Source: Cryptomeria japonica (Eukaryota > Streptophyta > Pinopsida > Cupressales > Cupressaceae). From it: DNA of 64,000 nucleotides. The DNA lies in assembly GCF_030272615.1 (NCBI RefSeq), contig NC_081413.1, positions 722,699,649-722,763,648 on the forward strand, written 5' to 3'. This document shows positions 32,164 to 44,995 of the stretch, piece after piece (within the stretch, counting starts at the first letter, position 1; the number at the start of each line of letters is the position of its first letter). The notes below the pieces were generated by a model. That model had not been told where the DNA came from and ran no database searches. It worked only from the letters and a program-made list of their open reading frames with translations. The position numbers were made by a program, and so were the translations under genes.

Positions 32164-34023
32164 GGCAATGGCTACGCAGCGGACAAAACGGCCCGCCCAT
32201 GCCATGCCTTCTCATCCCCATCCCCCATGCCATCACCGTCCACTCAAATGGTCCCATCAAAATGTTTTGAATTTTGTTTTCTCGGGAACGGAGATCTCCA
32301 TTGTTGTGCGGACTACTCCATGCCTTGAAAAGGAAGGAGGTTTTTTTTATGTTTGTTTTATTTGTTCGTTTTTATATGAAGTTTATTACATGTTTATATT
32401 ATTATTTTATTTGTTTTTTTATACGAATTTTTAAATGTGTATATAATATTTTTTATTGTTATAATATTATTTATTTAATAGATTTATTAAATTATAATGT
32501 TTAAATTTTAAGCAAATCTATAAAATAAATAATTTTAAAATTTACTTAAACTTAAAATATAATTACAAAAATTTACTTAAACTTAAAATGCTTAAATTTT
32601 AAGTAAATTTTTCTAGTAATTTTTTTTTTCATAATTGTTTATTTTTAAAACATATTTTAAATTTAATAAACAATTATGAAAAAAAATATTACTATATACA
32701 ATAGATAAAGTCAACTATGGTTATATTTTAAAGTAAGAGTTCAATTAGGGTTTAATTATGATTCAAGTTGGGATTACCATTATTTGATATATCTTAGAGT
32801 TAGGGTCAATTTTAGGGTTCAAATAGAATTAGAGTTACCATAAAAATTATAATGTTTAAGTTTTAAGTAAATCTATAAAAATATAACTCAACTTTAATCT
32901 TAAATTTTTATGGTAACTCTAATCCTATTTGAACCATAAAATTGACATAACTTGAATCATAAGTAAACCCTAATTGAACTCTAATTTTAATTAAAATATC
33001 TATTGTATATAGTAATATTTTTTATAGTAAATTTTAAAATTATTTCTTTAAAAAGTTTCCTTAAAAATTTAAACATTATAATTTAATAAATCTATTTATT
33101 TAAAAATTATGCATATTTATTTACACAATAAGAAAATAACATGTGAAAAATATTCTATATCATATTTATCAAAAAAATATAACAATAAAAAATATTATAT
33201 ACACATTTAAAAATTCATATAAAAAAAACAAATAAAACAATAATATAAACATATAAATTTTTTCATTTTTTTCTTCAATTTTTAATTGTAGTGTGGTGTG
33301 AAACTTATCTTTAATGATTGGTTGGAAGAATATAAATACCAAAATGGATGCTAGATAGCTAATAATCCAAATAGCTTTTATGGTTTTAATCAATAATTTC
33401 ACCAAAACTTTTAGTATGGAAAATAAAATTAAGTAATTTTAGCATAAGAAATAAATAAATATTTAGAAAAACTAAACTTTTATTTACTTATATAAGTATT
33501 TAAAAAAAATTATATATATTATTAAAATAAATAAAAAATTATAAAATTAAAATTTAAACATATAAATTATTATAAAAAATTAAATATATAATTCATTATT
33601 TATAATATTTATTTTTTTACTCATTATAACTTTAAAAAAATAAAAACATAATAAATGAAAAAAACAAAGGTAAAAGCCAGAGTGAGCAGACCGGATGTGA
33701 CAGATTATAATGTTTAAATTACTTAACAATAAAAAATATTATATACATATTTAAAAATTCATATAAAAAAACAAATAAAATAATAATATAAACATATAAA
33801 AAACTTCAAATAAAAATGAACAAATAAAACTAGCATAAAAAAAACCTCCTTTCTTTTCAATGCATGGAGTAGTCCGCACAACAAGCGAGACATCTCCATT
33901 CCCGAGAAAACAAAATTAAAAACATTTTGATCGGACCGTTTGAGTGGACGGTGATGGCATGGGGGATGGGGATGGGAAGGCATGGCATGGGCGGGCCGTT
34001 TTGTCCGCTGCGTAGCCATTGCC
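32164..34023. mobile_element. Mutator-like foldback/MITE element, non-autonomous
   Basis: The 1860-bp element has terminal inverted repeats of about 300 bp (32164-32460 and 33728-34023) that begin GGCAATGGCTACGCAGCGG and match closely. A perfect 9-bp duplication, GTCCGAAAG, flanks both sides. The interior is A/T-rich and itself folds back: 32685-32864 is the inverse of 32908-33035 with mismatches, and part of the right arm is repeated at 33181-33262. No transposase is encoded; the Met frame at 32168 is arm sequence, repeated in the other arm. It would need a MULE transposase in trans. The G/C-rich tips contrast sharply with the A/T-rich core. Confidence 0.9.
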
Positions 34024-34032
34024 GTCCGAAAG
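34024..34032. repeat. 9-bp target duplication, right (GTCCGAAAG)
   Basis: Exact repeat of 32155-32163. Confidence 0.93.
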
Positions 34033-37000
34033 AGCCATATTGACTTTGACTTTCCACACAAGCATCCAAATGCTTAGGTTTAAGGTTGCCCGCAAGCCTG
34101 TGGCAGTTGACCATCTTGACTTGCTTTAGCCCATGGGGAGGGAGACATTAGCGATTAGGTCATAGCCCTTTCCTATAGGCTTAAAACAATTAACTAGTAT
34201 TACCTACTATAGTCCGTAGTTATGTGGGGAGCATAAAATTCTCATAGTAGTTACCTTGATGATTACACTATATCCTTTGCCTATAGGACCACAATAATTC
34301 ATAGAACAATTAACTAATTCTTTCGGGGCCACGAGGAACACTAACAATGATAGGTAAGGGCTAAGCTTGTAGTTAGATAGAGGGCTCCCCACCAACTTGT
34401 AGGGCTTAATGTATAAAGCCTTAGAACCCTATGGGGGCACGAGAGACCTAAATAAAAGGCAAAATAACTTAACAGTAAGACTAAAAGGGGCTTCCTGCTT
34501 GCTCACCTACGCGGGCCAGAATGCACGAGGTAAGTTGCATGCAAGGATGCAAGGAGCTAACAACTTAAGTTAATTTAATATGCATTTGCAAAATTCATGA
34601 ATTAAAACATGAAGCGCTAGACCTACACATGAACTTAAAATGCTTCATCAGTTCTTAGGTAGTTTCCTAGACAAAGGGGTCAGATCAAACATGATAAAAA
34701 AAGGCTCAATATACAACTAAAGAACCAATTACTTGCAAATGACAATAAATGATGAAATATGAAGTCTTATCAAACTGAAAGGTAAACGAAGTTAGGGTTT
34801 ATAAATATTAGGATAATTTTCATTCTAATGGACATGAAAACTCAAAAAAAATTAGGAGGTTAACATGCCCAACATTTTTTTGCTGAAATTTTGGGAGGAT
34901 GATCTATAAAGTATTCTAATTTGAATTCTGCACACCCGAGTTGATGAAAACACCCCTTGGATAATGACACCTATCCATAGTTTTTGGTACTTTCAAGCTC
35001 AAATTATATACGCAAGTTCCTCTCTATATCATGTTTTTAGATATGATATTCTCTCCTGATTTAGAGTTTTGTATTTTCTTGTTTATGTTGTTTCATGTCA
35101 AAATCCCTAATTCTTGCATCATTTCTCATTCTATCTTATCCAATTATATCAAAATCACAAAAGAGTATAATCAACCCCAAGTGCCCAACTATGATACCAA
35201 CAATAATGTCCATGACGAATGATAATGCAATATATTTTAGCTATTTATTTTTTTGGCTTAAATATTAGTTATAACCTTAGAAAAGCCTATATTAAATTAA
35301 TTCTTGCACAATCGAACTTTACTAACCTAGTTTTATACATTAGACTTCCTTATTCAACCCTAAAATGATAAGAGATGATTGATTCCTACTTAACTTTTGC
35401 AAACCCCAGAAAATCATCTTAGATTTATACATAAAAAGAAAAACCCTAATATATGTGGCAACTTGAAATATATCATGTAGGAATTAGTCAAACCAAATTT
35501 AATCATGATTTTTCATTCACAAAAATACCCAAATTTATAAATTGGATTCACAAACAAGACAAAACCACAAAAAAAATATTTACATAAAATGAGATTGAAA
35601 CCCTTTTACAAAATGTGGCTATAGAAACAACCACGATAGAAAGTACAATAGTAAGCCCAAATAAGAAAAAAAATGACTACACAGTCATGATGCAATAGGA
35701 AATACAATGGCTCACTCGCAAGGTATCCTACAAATCAAAGTAGGTTAATTCCATTGAAGATCCACCTCTATCAAAGATTGAATATGACCTCTCAATTTTA
35801 TTTTTTCCTTCAAGTGAAGGTTATTCATCCTCCAATGTGAGATATATGGGGGTTAAATCCTTTGATCTCTATAGACCTATGGATTTTCATCCTTAGATAT
35901 AAACATCTAAACAATAATTGCTCAATGAAATATTTTGTTATCATTTATTTGTGAGAGTTTTCATGATGCTCTCTCAATCCTGTCTTTACAATCTTAAGAC
36001 ACCTAGAAAGCAAATCAAAATTTGTACAATGGTCTATGCCATGGGCTTGGTGTGTAGAAATGATTTCCAATTGTTGTAGAGGAGAGGGCATGCTGAGAAG
36101 AAGTGCCATGTAGCTTTAGTGAATTACATAGGCTTAGAAAATATGATGTGCTTCTATACTTAGAAAATTCAATGGTTATAGATGGGCACATGGAAGATAG
36201 AGTTGAAGAATATACATACAAGGCAAAATTGGGAGCAGTGATGGAGTTAGAAATGGTTATTTAGGTCTAACCCATGAATAGATAAATAAATGGACATGAT
36301 AATATATTTTAGGAACGATGCCACATATGACTAACACTATGGAAAACCTTGCAAGCAGGGTATAATTATTTTAAGTCAATCTTTGGAATCGAATAGTTAA
36401 CTCCTTAAGCTAAGACTTAAGTTGTGTAGGGTGAAAAAGGAAAAAAGTTTTTAGAAAGAACATAACACAAACAAAGGCTCATATAAAAAAATACATTCAC
36501 ATAATTAGGTTATATATTTAGAACTTGTGATGTAATAATTAATAAGAGGATAATGCAAAAGGCACATAATGGTTGTATCAACACATTAACAATAGTGAAA
36601 ATTGTAAACAAGAAATCAAAGGATGTAAAAATGATAAGGATGATAAGATGTAAACTTGATAAGAACCATAAAATTGTTAGTCGTGTGAGATTTGATACCA
36701 TGTTGAAGTCATAAAAAATAGTCATAAGAGAAATACCCTTTTGCAACACCAAAAAACAACCTTCCACACAAGAGAAAAACAATTAAAACACTGTAATGCT
36801 AATACTACTACAATAGTATACAATGCAACATAAACAAATGGGTACATAGAAGACCCTTGTATATATAGGCAAGTATGAGACATAGGACATGTGATTATGA
36901 CAACTATCATGCTCACATTACTTGAGACAAACAAAGTAAATTCCCTAAGTAAACTTAACTAACTAGGCATGAAAAGGACACAAAAGGGAAACTAGTTAGG

Positions 37001-37560
37001 AAATAGATAAGTTCACACCAATATGTAAGATAAAATCATGATAACCAATGGAACATTTATGTATCCTAGCATAAGGTGTATCGCAATAAAGGTAAAAATA
37101 ATAAGCATAATGATAAAAAAAAAATAGAGATAACTCAAGAAATAAATGCCATAAAGCTATAAATATGAGACATGAGAACATCATAAATCTAGTAGCATAT
37201 AAATAGTAAGAAAAAAGTAAAAATATAAGTGGTAAATATGACACATATAGGAGTCGAACAAGTTATGTTTGAAAGAAAGAAAATATAATAAGGAAATACA
37301 AGAAAGCATAGAACTAAAACATGACACATAAAGAATTGTAGGAGCTAACATAGAATAATATAAAATGGAAGAGTCTCTCAATTGGGGAGACAAATAATAA
37401 AGAATAACTTATAAGATGAAATGAGAGTAGAAGATATACAATAGACATGACATAAAAAAATCCAAAGTGTAAGAACATATAAAAAATAAATCCAAAATAT
37501 AAGGATATGACAAATAAAGCATAATAATGTTCAATATCTCAAGATATCAAGGATCATAAT
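34033..37560. other. A/T-rich intergenic DNA, no gene seen
   Basis: No frame longer than about 90 codons with protein-like composition on either strand. The minus-strand Tyr/Phe-rich frames at 36510-37393 look like chance openings in A-rich DNA. Near 34140-34450 there are imperfect repeats around GCCTATAGG and ATTAACTA. No LTR ends or target duplications were recognised. Confidence 0.5.
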
Positions 37561-37997
37561 AAGGATTACCCTAAAATAGGTCATCATCATCCCAAAAGAT
37601 AGCACCAAGTTCCCTATTCCTCACTTGCATGGATTTCCTTTTCAATTGCATGACTTTCTTCTTAATGAGAATTCATATTGTTGACATAAACTCCATCAAT
37701 AGGTGAAACTAGAAAAATATATTCTCTATGCAATTTTCTTGTTACTTGAAGGTGGTTCTATAGAGATAATTTGCATTCATTAAGCCACAATATTTTTCTT
37801 TGGTATGCCTTGAGAATAGGTGTTCTTAGCATGAATTATAGGTCGAATCAACACACTCTTATCCCTTGTGGGTAAAGGAGGAGGGAAAATATGCTTAGCA
37901 TGATCATGTACCATCTTAGCTTTGTCTTTTTATTTCAATTGTTCCTCTAATATCCTTGATACACATTACAAATATCATCTCCACTTTCATATGGTTG

Positions 37998-38267
37998 TTA
38001 CTTAAAGTTGTGTATGTAGTTATCCAAGGTACATTTAATCAAATCTATATTATTCTTATATGGATCTTGTGTAACCTTTACAATTATTACCTCATGAACA
38101 TATTTATTACATTTATGTAAAATAGAAGGAACAAACCTCAAATTCTCAAGCCATGGTTTTCCAAGTAAAATAGTTATTTTTGAAGAAGGGATAACATGGA
38201 AAATTAAATTTACCTCTTTAGGACCTACTTCAAGAGGTGAAATAAGACAAATCAAAGTTATAACCAC
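37998..38267 (-). pseudogene. Gypsy protease fragment
   Basis: A 90-codon minus frame contains KITILLGKPWLENLRFVPS and LHKCNKY, the same module as YNILLGRPWIHDMRA in the 14-18 kb gypsy. This is the segment following the aspartic protease core in plant gypsy polyproteins. The catalytic Asp region would lie upstream (above 38270) and is not readable. A fragment with no expected activity. Confidence 0.7.
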
Positions 38268-39446
38268 TATACCATTAGTAATTTATAACTTAGCTACACC
38301 TAAATTTGCAGACACTTTTAGTTTGAAGTGAGTAGCATCTAGGAATTTTTCAATACATGAATTGAATTGATTTGCAGGATTTATGGGAATACCACAATAA
38401 AATTTTCATGTATTTTACCTTTGACATATAATGAATCATAATAGTTGTTGTGTGGGATATCATGGTAAACTAAAGTATAATTAATCGAGTGATATGAGAG
38501 GAATAAAATGAGTTTGTATAATGTATCGTGCTAACAAAGGTATTCTTATGCAAATGCACATGAGATCCAACATAACTATCATCTAGAGTAGTTCTATCAA
38601 TGTGTAGGATAAATAGTAAAATAACCCTATTCATGAGATACAATTATGTTATTAGCATCATGAGAAAAGGATTAATATAAATCTTTAAATTTTTATTAGG
38701 AGAAGCCATTGAATTATTACCCTCATCAATGACTCCCTTTATATATCATGTTACTATTAATTAGATCTTGGTCCTTGTGTTTTAAAAACATGTAACCTTG
38801 AGTACAATTTAAGTATTTACTCCATGAAAGTTAAAAAAAATCATTAGCATTGTAACTTTTAGGTAGCCCTCTAGTTGGATCTATTGGATATATAGGGGGA
38901 AGAATAATCAGATAAGAGTTCAATTAAATTTGAAGCACATTGTCCAAGTTTCTTGTTACTTAAATTATGAGGCTTAAAAGATGACACTGTTAAAATCTAA
39001 AAAGATGAATAACCCAAAATAAGTAGTGCAAATGAATAGAAATAAAATTGTCAATGTAAATGATACAAGATCAAAATTAAAAAAACAAACTTGGTCTCCA
39101 AGAGAGAAATGCAAATGTTGCAAAAGAAAAATAGCATTAGGAGAATGCAAGAGCAAAACGATGCTGAATGCAATTACAATGCAATAGAATAGAATACAAA
39201 GACTAGCTAGGAGTGAGCATATATAGGAAATGAGAGAGGGGAGGGGTGACAAATACCACCAATGGGAATAGACCACCACAATAGCATAAAAAGACAAGTG
39301 TAATTGCCATGGAAGAAGCCAACACTTTTCACACACAAACTAATACTCAATTAATCCTATGAAAGCTTAATTAAAAGTGTAGGAACAACCTAGGAATAGG
39401 AAAATAAATAAACAACTAGGAAATAAAAACCTACACTAACAGACAC

Positions 39447-40600
39447 TGTAGACACTAAAAAATGGTCAACACATGTGTCTCCTACCTAATTCTCCAAATT
39501 GAGGTTTATGGATGTTGGTTTGACTAATTTAGCCTGTTAGGTTTAATTAATTAATTAAACCCCCTTTTACTAGTAGTTCTTCTATGTCCTAAATAAATAA
39601 ATTAAATAATTTGTTTATTTGTCTCCTTTGATTATTAATTCATTTTATTTAATTAACAAATTCATAAATATGAGCAATAAATTAATAAATTATTTTTATT
39701 AATTTATCATATTTATCTTCCTCCAAAATAAAAATAATTAATAAATTTTATTTATTAATTCATCTTTATCTGCTTTTTGTGAGGAGATAATTAATAAATC
39801 TTGTTTATTAATTATCTCTATATATCCTCTCATGTGCGGATATTTCTTTCTTTTTTTCTAATTTTTTATTCTTCTACTTTATCCTCTTATATGAAGATAT
39901 TTAATAATTTTTAATTATTAAATCTTCTCATAAAATCCTCCTATTTTTTTTGAATTTGGATACTAATATCCTTTCTTGATTTTCAAAAATCAATCTTTCT
40001 GAAAATTAATTTTAAATTCCAAACTGAGATATGCATCTTCAAAAATCTACTTTTCTGTGAGAGGATATTTTAGTTATTTTTAATTCTTCTATTTTATCTT
40101 TTTGAATGAAGATATTTAATAATTTTTAATTATTAAAATCTTTCTAATATTTTCAACTTGCTAATTTGGTATTTATGAGAATATAATTAAAGATTTTATT
40201 ATTTATTCTCATAATATCTTCCAATTTGCTTTCTTTCATCTTCATCCTTTCCTGAATGTCAACTTTGTTGTGTACTCAATTAGGCCCATCCATCTAACAA
40301 AAGATCTTTTCAATCTTAGCCATCCAATGAATCCCAATTTTTTTTATAAATTGAGCTCTTTTCTCATTGTTTTTCAACCACATTTCGAGTATCCTTATGT
40401 TGTCAATTTCAATTCATCTTGCTTGCAACACACTTTCTTTTTAGGTAAGATCTACAACAATTTGAAGGAGAAAGAAGAACAATGGAATACCATGGAAGAA
40501 ACACTCTTGTTTGGTTTGCATTTAATTTCAGTGCTTTGTTTCTATGCTTTCATTGAATGCGTTAGGACTTAATTTCATAGCATTTAGCTTTATGGTTGGC
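39447..40600 (+). repeat. Gypsy LTR-like block (possible solo LTR)
   Basis: It begins TGTAGACACTAAAAAATGG, matching the start of the 29098 LTR (TGTAGACACCTAAAATTG), and has the same style of alternating TTTATTTAATTAA and AATTAATAAATT arrays. The right end is uncertain, and no target duplication was found. The frame at 40270-40572 inside it is not convincing. Confidence 0.5.
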
Positions 40601-40654
40601 TTTTATGTGTTATGACAACTTATGCCTATTTCCTACATCACAAACACTATTAGC

Positions 40655-40966
40655 ATAGATCGACTACCACTACACCAAAAGCTTGAACTATTAGTGAGAA
40701 CAACAACAAAGAGGTTAGGGTGTCGAGAAGGGTTGAGGGTCCCATGCGACAACAATTTAGCCCCCCAAGACAAGAGGTTTGTACTAGGCACAGTCAACAA
40801 CGAAGCAAGTGAGACATCATGGGTGGGAGCCGAACCCTCCCCAACAAAGTTGCTAGTTTTTTTAATTCAGATTGACTACCACTACACCAAAAGTTTGAAT
40901 TGTTAGTGAGAACATCATTGAAGAGGTTAGGGTGTCGAGAAGGGTTGAGGGTCCCATGCAACAACA
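40655..40966. repeat. 98-bp direct repeat, two copies
   Basis: 40655-40752 and 40868-40966 share GACTACCACTACACCAAAAG and GGTTAGGGTGTCGAGAAGGG with scattered differences, 213 bp apart. Purpose unknown. Confidence 0.85.
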
Positions 40967-41483
40967 AACACATTAGAAGTATTACATACTTGACACACAT
41001 TATTTTTGGCCTCTTTATAATTGTTAGCTTTTGGAAAGTACTAGATTCTTAGAATTTTGAAAGAGAAGAAGGTATTGTTAATGATGATGTAAGCATACAT
41101 AGAATGCAATAATATTTAATTCAATATTATTTAAATGAGTACATATGTCCATGAAGGAAGGTAAAATACTCTTAAGTTTACATTATTTTAGATGGTAGGA
41201 AGGAGAGCCTCAAGAAATATTCATCATAATCAAATTGGTGCTTTATTCTATCACATAAAGATTGGAAGTAAATAATATAATTATTGATAGGCTCATTACT
41301 TCTTTGAACATATTTATTAAAATTAGTTACTTATTTTTTAAATCCACATTGATATAGAAATGTCACAACAAAGCCATGGAAAAATCATCAAAAGAGTGGA
41401 TCCAACCAATAGGTAAAGAGTAGAACCATCAAATAACACAATCCATTAAGATTCTTGAAAATAATCTAGCTAATTTGTTTTTC

Positions 41484-43277
41484 TCAAATAAAAAAATATA
41501 GATTTAAATCATTAAAATCTTGCAAATATACGTGAGAATCTCCTTTACCATGATATAACTCAAATCTAGGTGACACAAATTCCATATGTAATGGACATAT
41601 GACTACTTTAGATGCAAGTGGCATGTGTGTGTGGAGGATCATATGTAATATAATAGGCATTCCTTCCACTCTCTTTTTAAGTTGATTAAAGTCTTTGAGC
41701 AATGTATCTATGGTAGAGTTAGGGATGGTAATAGTGTTAATAACATAAGAAACAACAAATAAAGATATAGAGAATGATAAGGTAAAAACATGTCAATTGT
41801 AGGAGGAATAAACTATAGTATGGAATAGGGCATGAATGGTATGGAATGAGATGATCAATAAAATTAGGTATGACCATGTTGGGATAGGGACAAAACTAAA
41901 ATGATGAGGAGAAGAGGCAATATTAGTAATTGAGGTATAAATGGTTGAAGAAACACTAGGACCATGTGTAGTCATCATGCTAGTAGAAATAAAATGTAAG
42001 GTGGGTGAAGTGGTAGTAGGATGTGAAGAAGAGGGATGAATGCATAAAAAACCATATTAGAATTAGTTAAGTTAAACCCGAAAAAAATTGGAAGATGTGT
42101 CATACTTAGGGACAATGTAATGGAAAACTAGCAAGAGTATACATCATTCAAAGAGTTATGGGTAACTTTAACATCAATGCCTTGAAATGCTTTCTACCCA
42201 AATTATTTATTATATAATAAATCATGAAAATAATTATAAAGGAATTGAGGAGATCACAATTCCTTCATATTGTGTGATGGTGTGGTGAAAAATGCAATAA
42301 ACAACAGGATGGGTGGTGAGGGTTTGGAAGGTAGTTGTCTTTGCAATTTTGTATACGGGCTGTAATTATGGAGAATTAGCGGTGATGTTGATATGTTAAA
42401 CTAGGGTTTGGCTATGGAATGAATTGAAGAACAATATTTATGTTTTTTATTTTATATGAATAAAAATATTGTTATTATTAATCAATACCAAAAAATATGA
42501 AAATCTTGAATTAAATTTTCAATATTATTTGTCTTAGCTAAATTAGAAAAAAAAATGATTGAAGTCTTTGATTAGTGTATCTATGGTTGAGGTAGGGATG
42601 GTAATAGTGTCAATAACATGGGACACAACAAATAAAGTATATAGAAAATAATGGGAAAGATATTGATAAGGTAAAAAAATGTCAATCATAAGAGAAATAG
42701 ACTATGGTATGGAATGAGATGATCAATAAAATTAGGTGTGACCATGTTGGGCATATGGACTGAACTAAAATGATGAGAAGAAGAGGCAATATTAGTAACC
42801 AATGTAGAAATGGTTGAAGAAACACTAGGACCATATGTAGTCATCATGCTAGTAGAAATAAAATGGAAGGTGGGTTAAGTGGTATTAGGATGTGAACAAG
42901 AGGGATGAATGCAAAAAACTCCACATAAGAATTAGTTATAGTTGAAGTAAAAAAATGAAAGATATGTCATACTTAGGTACAAAGTAATGGAAAACTAGCA
43001 AGAGTATACACCATTCAAAGAGCTAGGGGTAACTTTAACATCAATGCCTTGAAAAACTTTCATCCCAAATTATTTAATATGTAATAAATCATGTAAACCT
43101 TGAACTAAATTTTCAATACTATTTTTCTTATCTAAACTAGAAAACTCATAAGAAAATAATTGTTTGTTCTGAATATGCATCATGATCATAATCTTTAGCC
43201 TAATTTTCAACAATAAAAGTGATAATAATGTTTACACAAACATCATTAGGAACACTGTTCTTATTAGATTGAGCCAT
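41484..43277 (-). pseudogene. Decayed gypsy gag, with an internal tandem duplication
   Basis: A start-like ATG at 43277 begins MAQSNKNSVPNDVCVN and reaches a TAG at 43200-43202. The distal part (41702-41484) contains FVSPRFELYHGKGDSHVYLQ, the counterpart of FVTPKFDKYRGKGDPKAHIRQ just before the gag domain in the 14-kb gypsy. The coding sequence between is broken and includes a duplicated block (41684-42230 versus 42559-43090). Identified from the module match and order; clearly non-functional. Confidence 0.6.
41684..43090. repeat. About 0.55-kb direct repeat within gag relic
   Basis: 41684-42230 and 42559-43090 match over most of their length (for example AAGAAACACTAGGACCAT and GGAAAACTAGCAAGAGTATA in both). 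They are offset by about 875 bp with a unique spacer, 42231-42558. Confidence 0.85.
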
Positions 43278-43439
43278 GTAAGGATTCAAATAAGGAATCC
43301 TCCTCAATAGAATGTGAGGATGAGAATGAGATCTTAGCATGCAAAGAACACATAAAACCCTATTCAAGGCTAAAATAGAGGTTAGGCTTGATTTAGAATA
43401 ATAAAGATAGCAAGAACTCAAATTTAAAAATTTATTAGT

Positions 43440-44990
43440 AAATAAAACCCTAGAGACATCACAAAATGAAGTACAAAATCATAAAGGAAGAGATACGTAA
43501 GAAGCAAACATGAAATGGAGTCCAAATGAGGTTTGAAATTAGACAATGTATTTATAAAAATTCGATCTAATGGCCCTAAAGGAAGTGGACAAAACCCTTG
43601 AGGTCAAACTCAAGCAAAGATGTAAGAGCGATGGGTTCACCAAAAATGTATAAGGACTAAAGGGATTCATAAATTATTTAAGCTAATTAAATAAATGCAA
43701 TTAACTGGCAAACAATTAACCCAGATAAATGAGATGAGACTTGTAACAATAAAACATTGAATTAAATATTGAAATTAAAATAAATTAAATATGATACAAA
43801 TTAGCTCACAATCTAGATAAATATGTGACATGAGAGAGGTTAGATGATGATTCACCAAGGTTCTAGAATTTTAGGGATAATTTAGATGAATATTTTGAAC
43901 TCTATAAATTGAGTGTTTTTTTGTTAAAAGTGCAAACTTGAATTTCACATGCTAATTGGAATTGTAAGTCATGGGTCTAAACTAACAAATTGAGGTTATC
44001 TTATTCATTTTGCCTCAATTTTTATATTTAAATTTATGTAAGGACAATGTTTAGAAACACCTTTGAGGAATTTGTCAAATCATGATGGTCAAATTGACCT
44101 CAATTAGGCTCTTATTGGACTAACTTTATGGATTTAAGCAAAAGATCAAAGACAACAAGCACGCATGAAATGGACCTAGGATGATGCCAAAAGTTAAAAA
44201 AAATGCAAAATATGTTTTCCTTTTAATGTCTTTGATCTAGATGTTCTTTTCACATTCCAACATGATTTCAAATGAGTTAATGCTCGTGTCTTTAAACATA
44301 ATGATAAATTACACAAATGAATAAACACGTGCACTAAGTTAGCTCACAACGATTAGTGAAGTGTTCAACAATGTGTAAATTCAAATTTTGAATTTTAAAG
44401 TCAAAGTCCAAATTTGCAAGTGTAAAAATGTCTTGTCAACTTTGTAATTGTAAATTTAATCTAGAATGAAGAATATGAGACCTAAGAAGCAATATCAATC
44501 TCTTGGGATGAGTAATAATGAAATCGAGAGATAATGATATTAGAAGTTGAATTCAAACAAGAATATGCTACCTCTAGACTAATCATTTACTTGGGACATT
44601 CTAATCAAAGTAGGCCAAAAACATTAATGAAAAGGGCATATGAATATAAAAATTTCACTAGTACAAATAATACCTTATAAACTTATGGAAAATAAGCAGA
44701 AAATCATAGAAATACCAAAATTACTAATTTTTTATATATATTTAAAATAATGCTTTATCAAATTTTTGACTCAATCTTTATCAACCAATATTTCATAAAC
44801 TTATGATAACACATAATTCACTCATATGTAAAGCACATATAAGTAAATAAAACATGCTCTCTTATTTAAAAAAAAAATCCTTTGAACCTTTTGACTATAA
44901 TATTAAGAAAGTGTGAATTTGTTTTAAGGTATTTTTGAATTTTAGATGTGAATGATAATTTGTAAAGATGTTGTTATAACTATTCATTTT
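43440..44990. other. A/T-rich DNA without recognised genes
   Basis: Possibly the leader or LTR of the decayed gypsy relic to its left, given the ATG at 43277, but I cannot identify LTR ends, a primer site or repeats here. Confidence 0.35.
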
Positions 44991-44995
44991 ACAGA

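Larger units (their letters stand above)
37560..43277 (-). mobile_element. Decayed Ty3/gypsy relic, split by an LTR-like block
   Basis: On the minus strand, a gag-like region (43277-41484) precedes a protease remnant (38267-37998). Allowing for the 1.2-kb LTR-like block between them, the spacing resembles that in the gypsy element at 13.8-18.3 kb. No LTRs, RT or integrase were identified. Frames are heavily broken, so this is an old copy. Confidence 0.6.

Noticed and set aside
32168-32434. His/Pro-rich frame as a small gene
   Set aside because: It lies in the terminal inverted repeat and the same frame recurs in the other arm (34017 leftward); it is TIR sequence.
36510-37393. Several Tyr/Phe/Leu-rich minus-strand frames as membrane proteins
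   Set aside because: Short, low-complexity, produced by A-rich plus-strand DNA; no conserved motif or gene signals.
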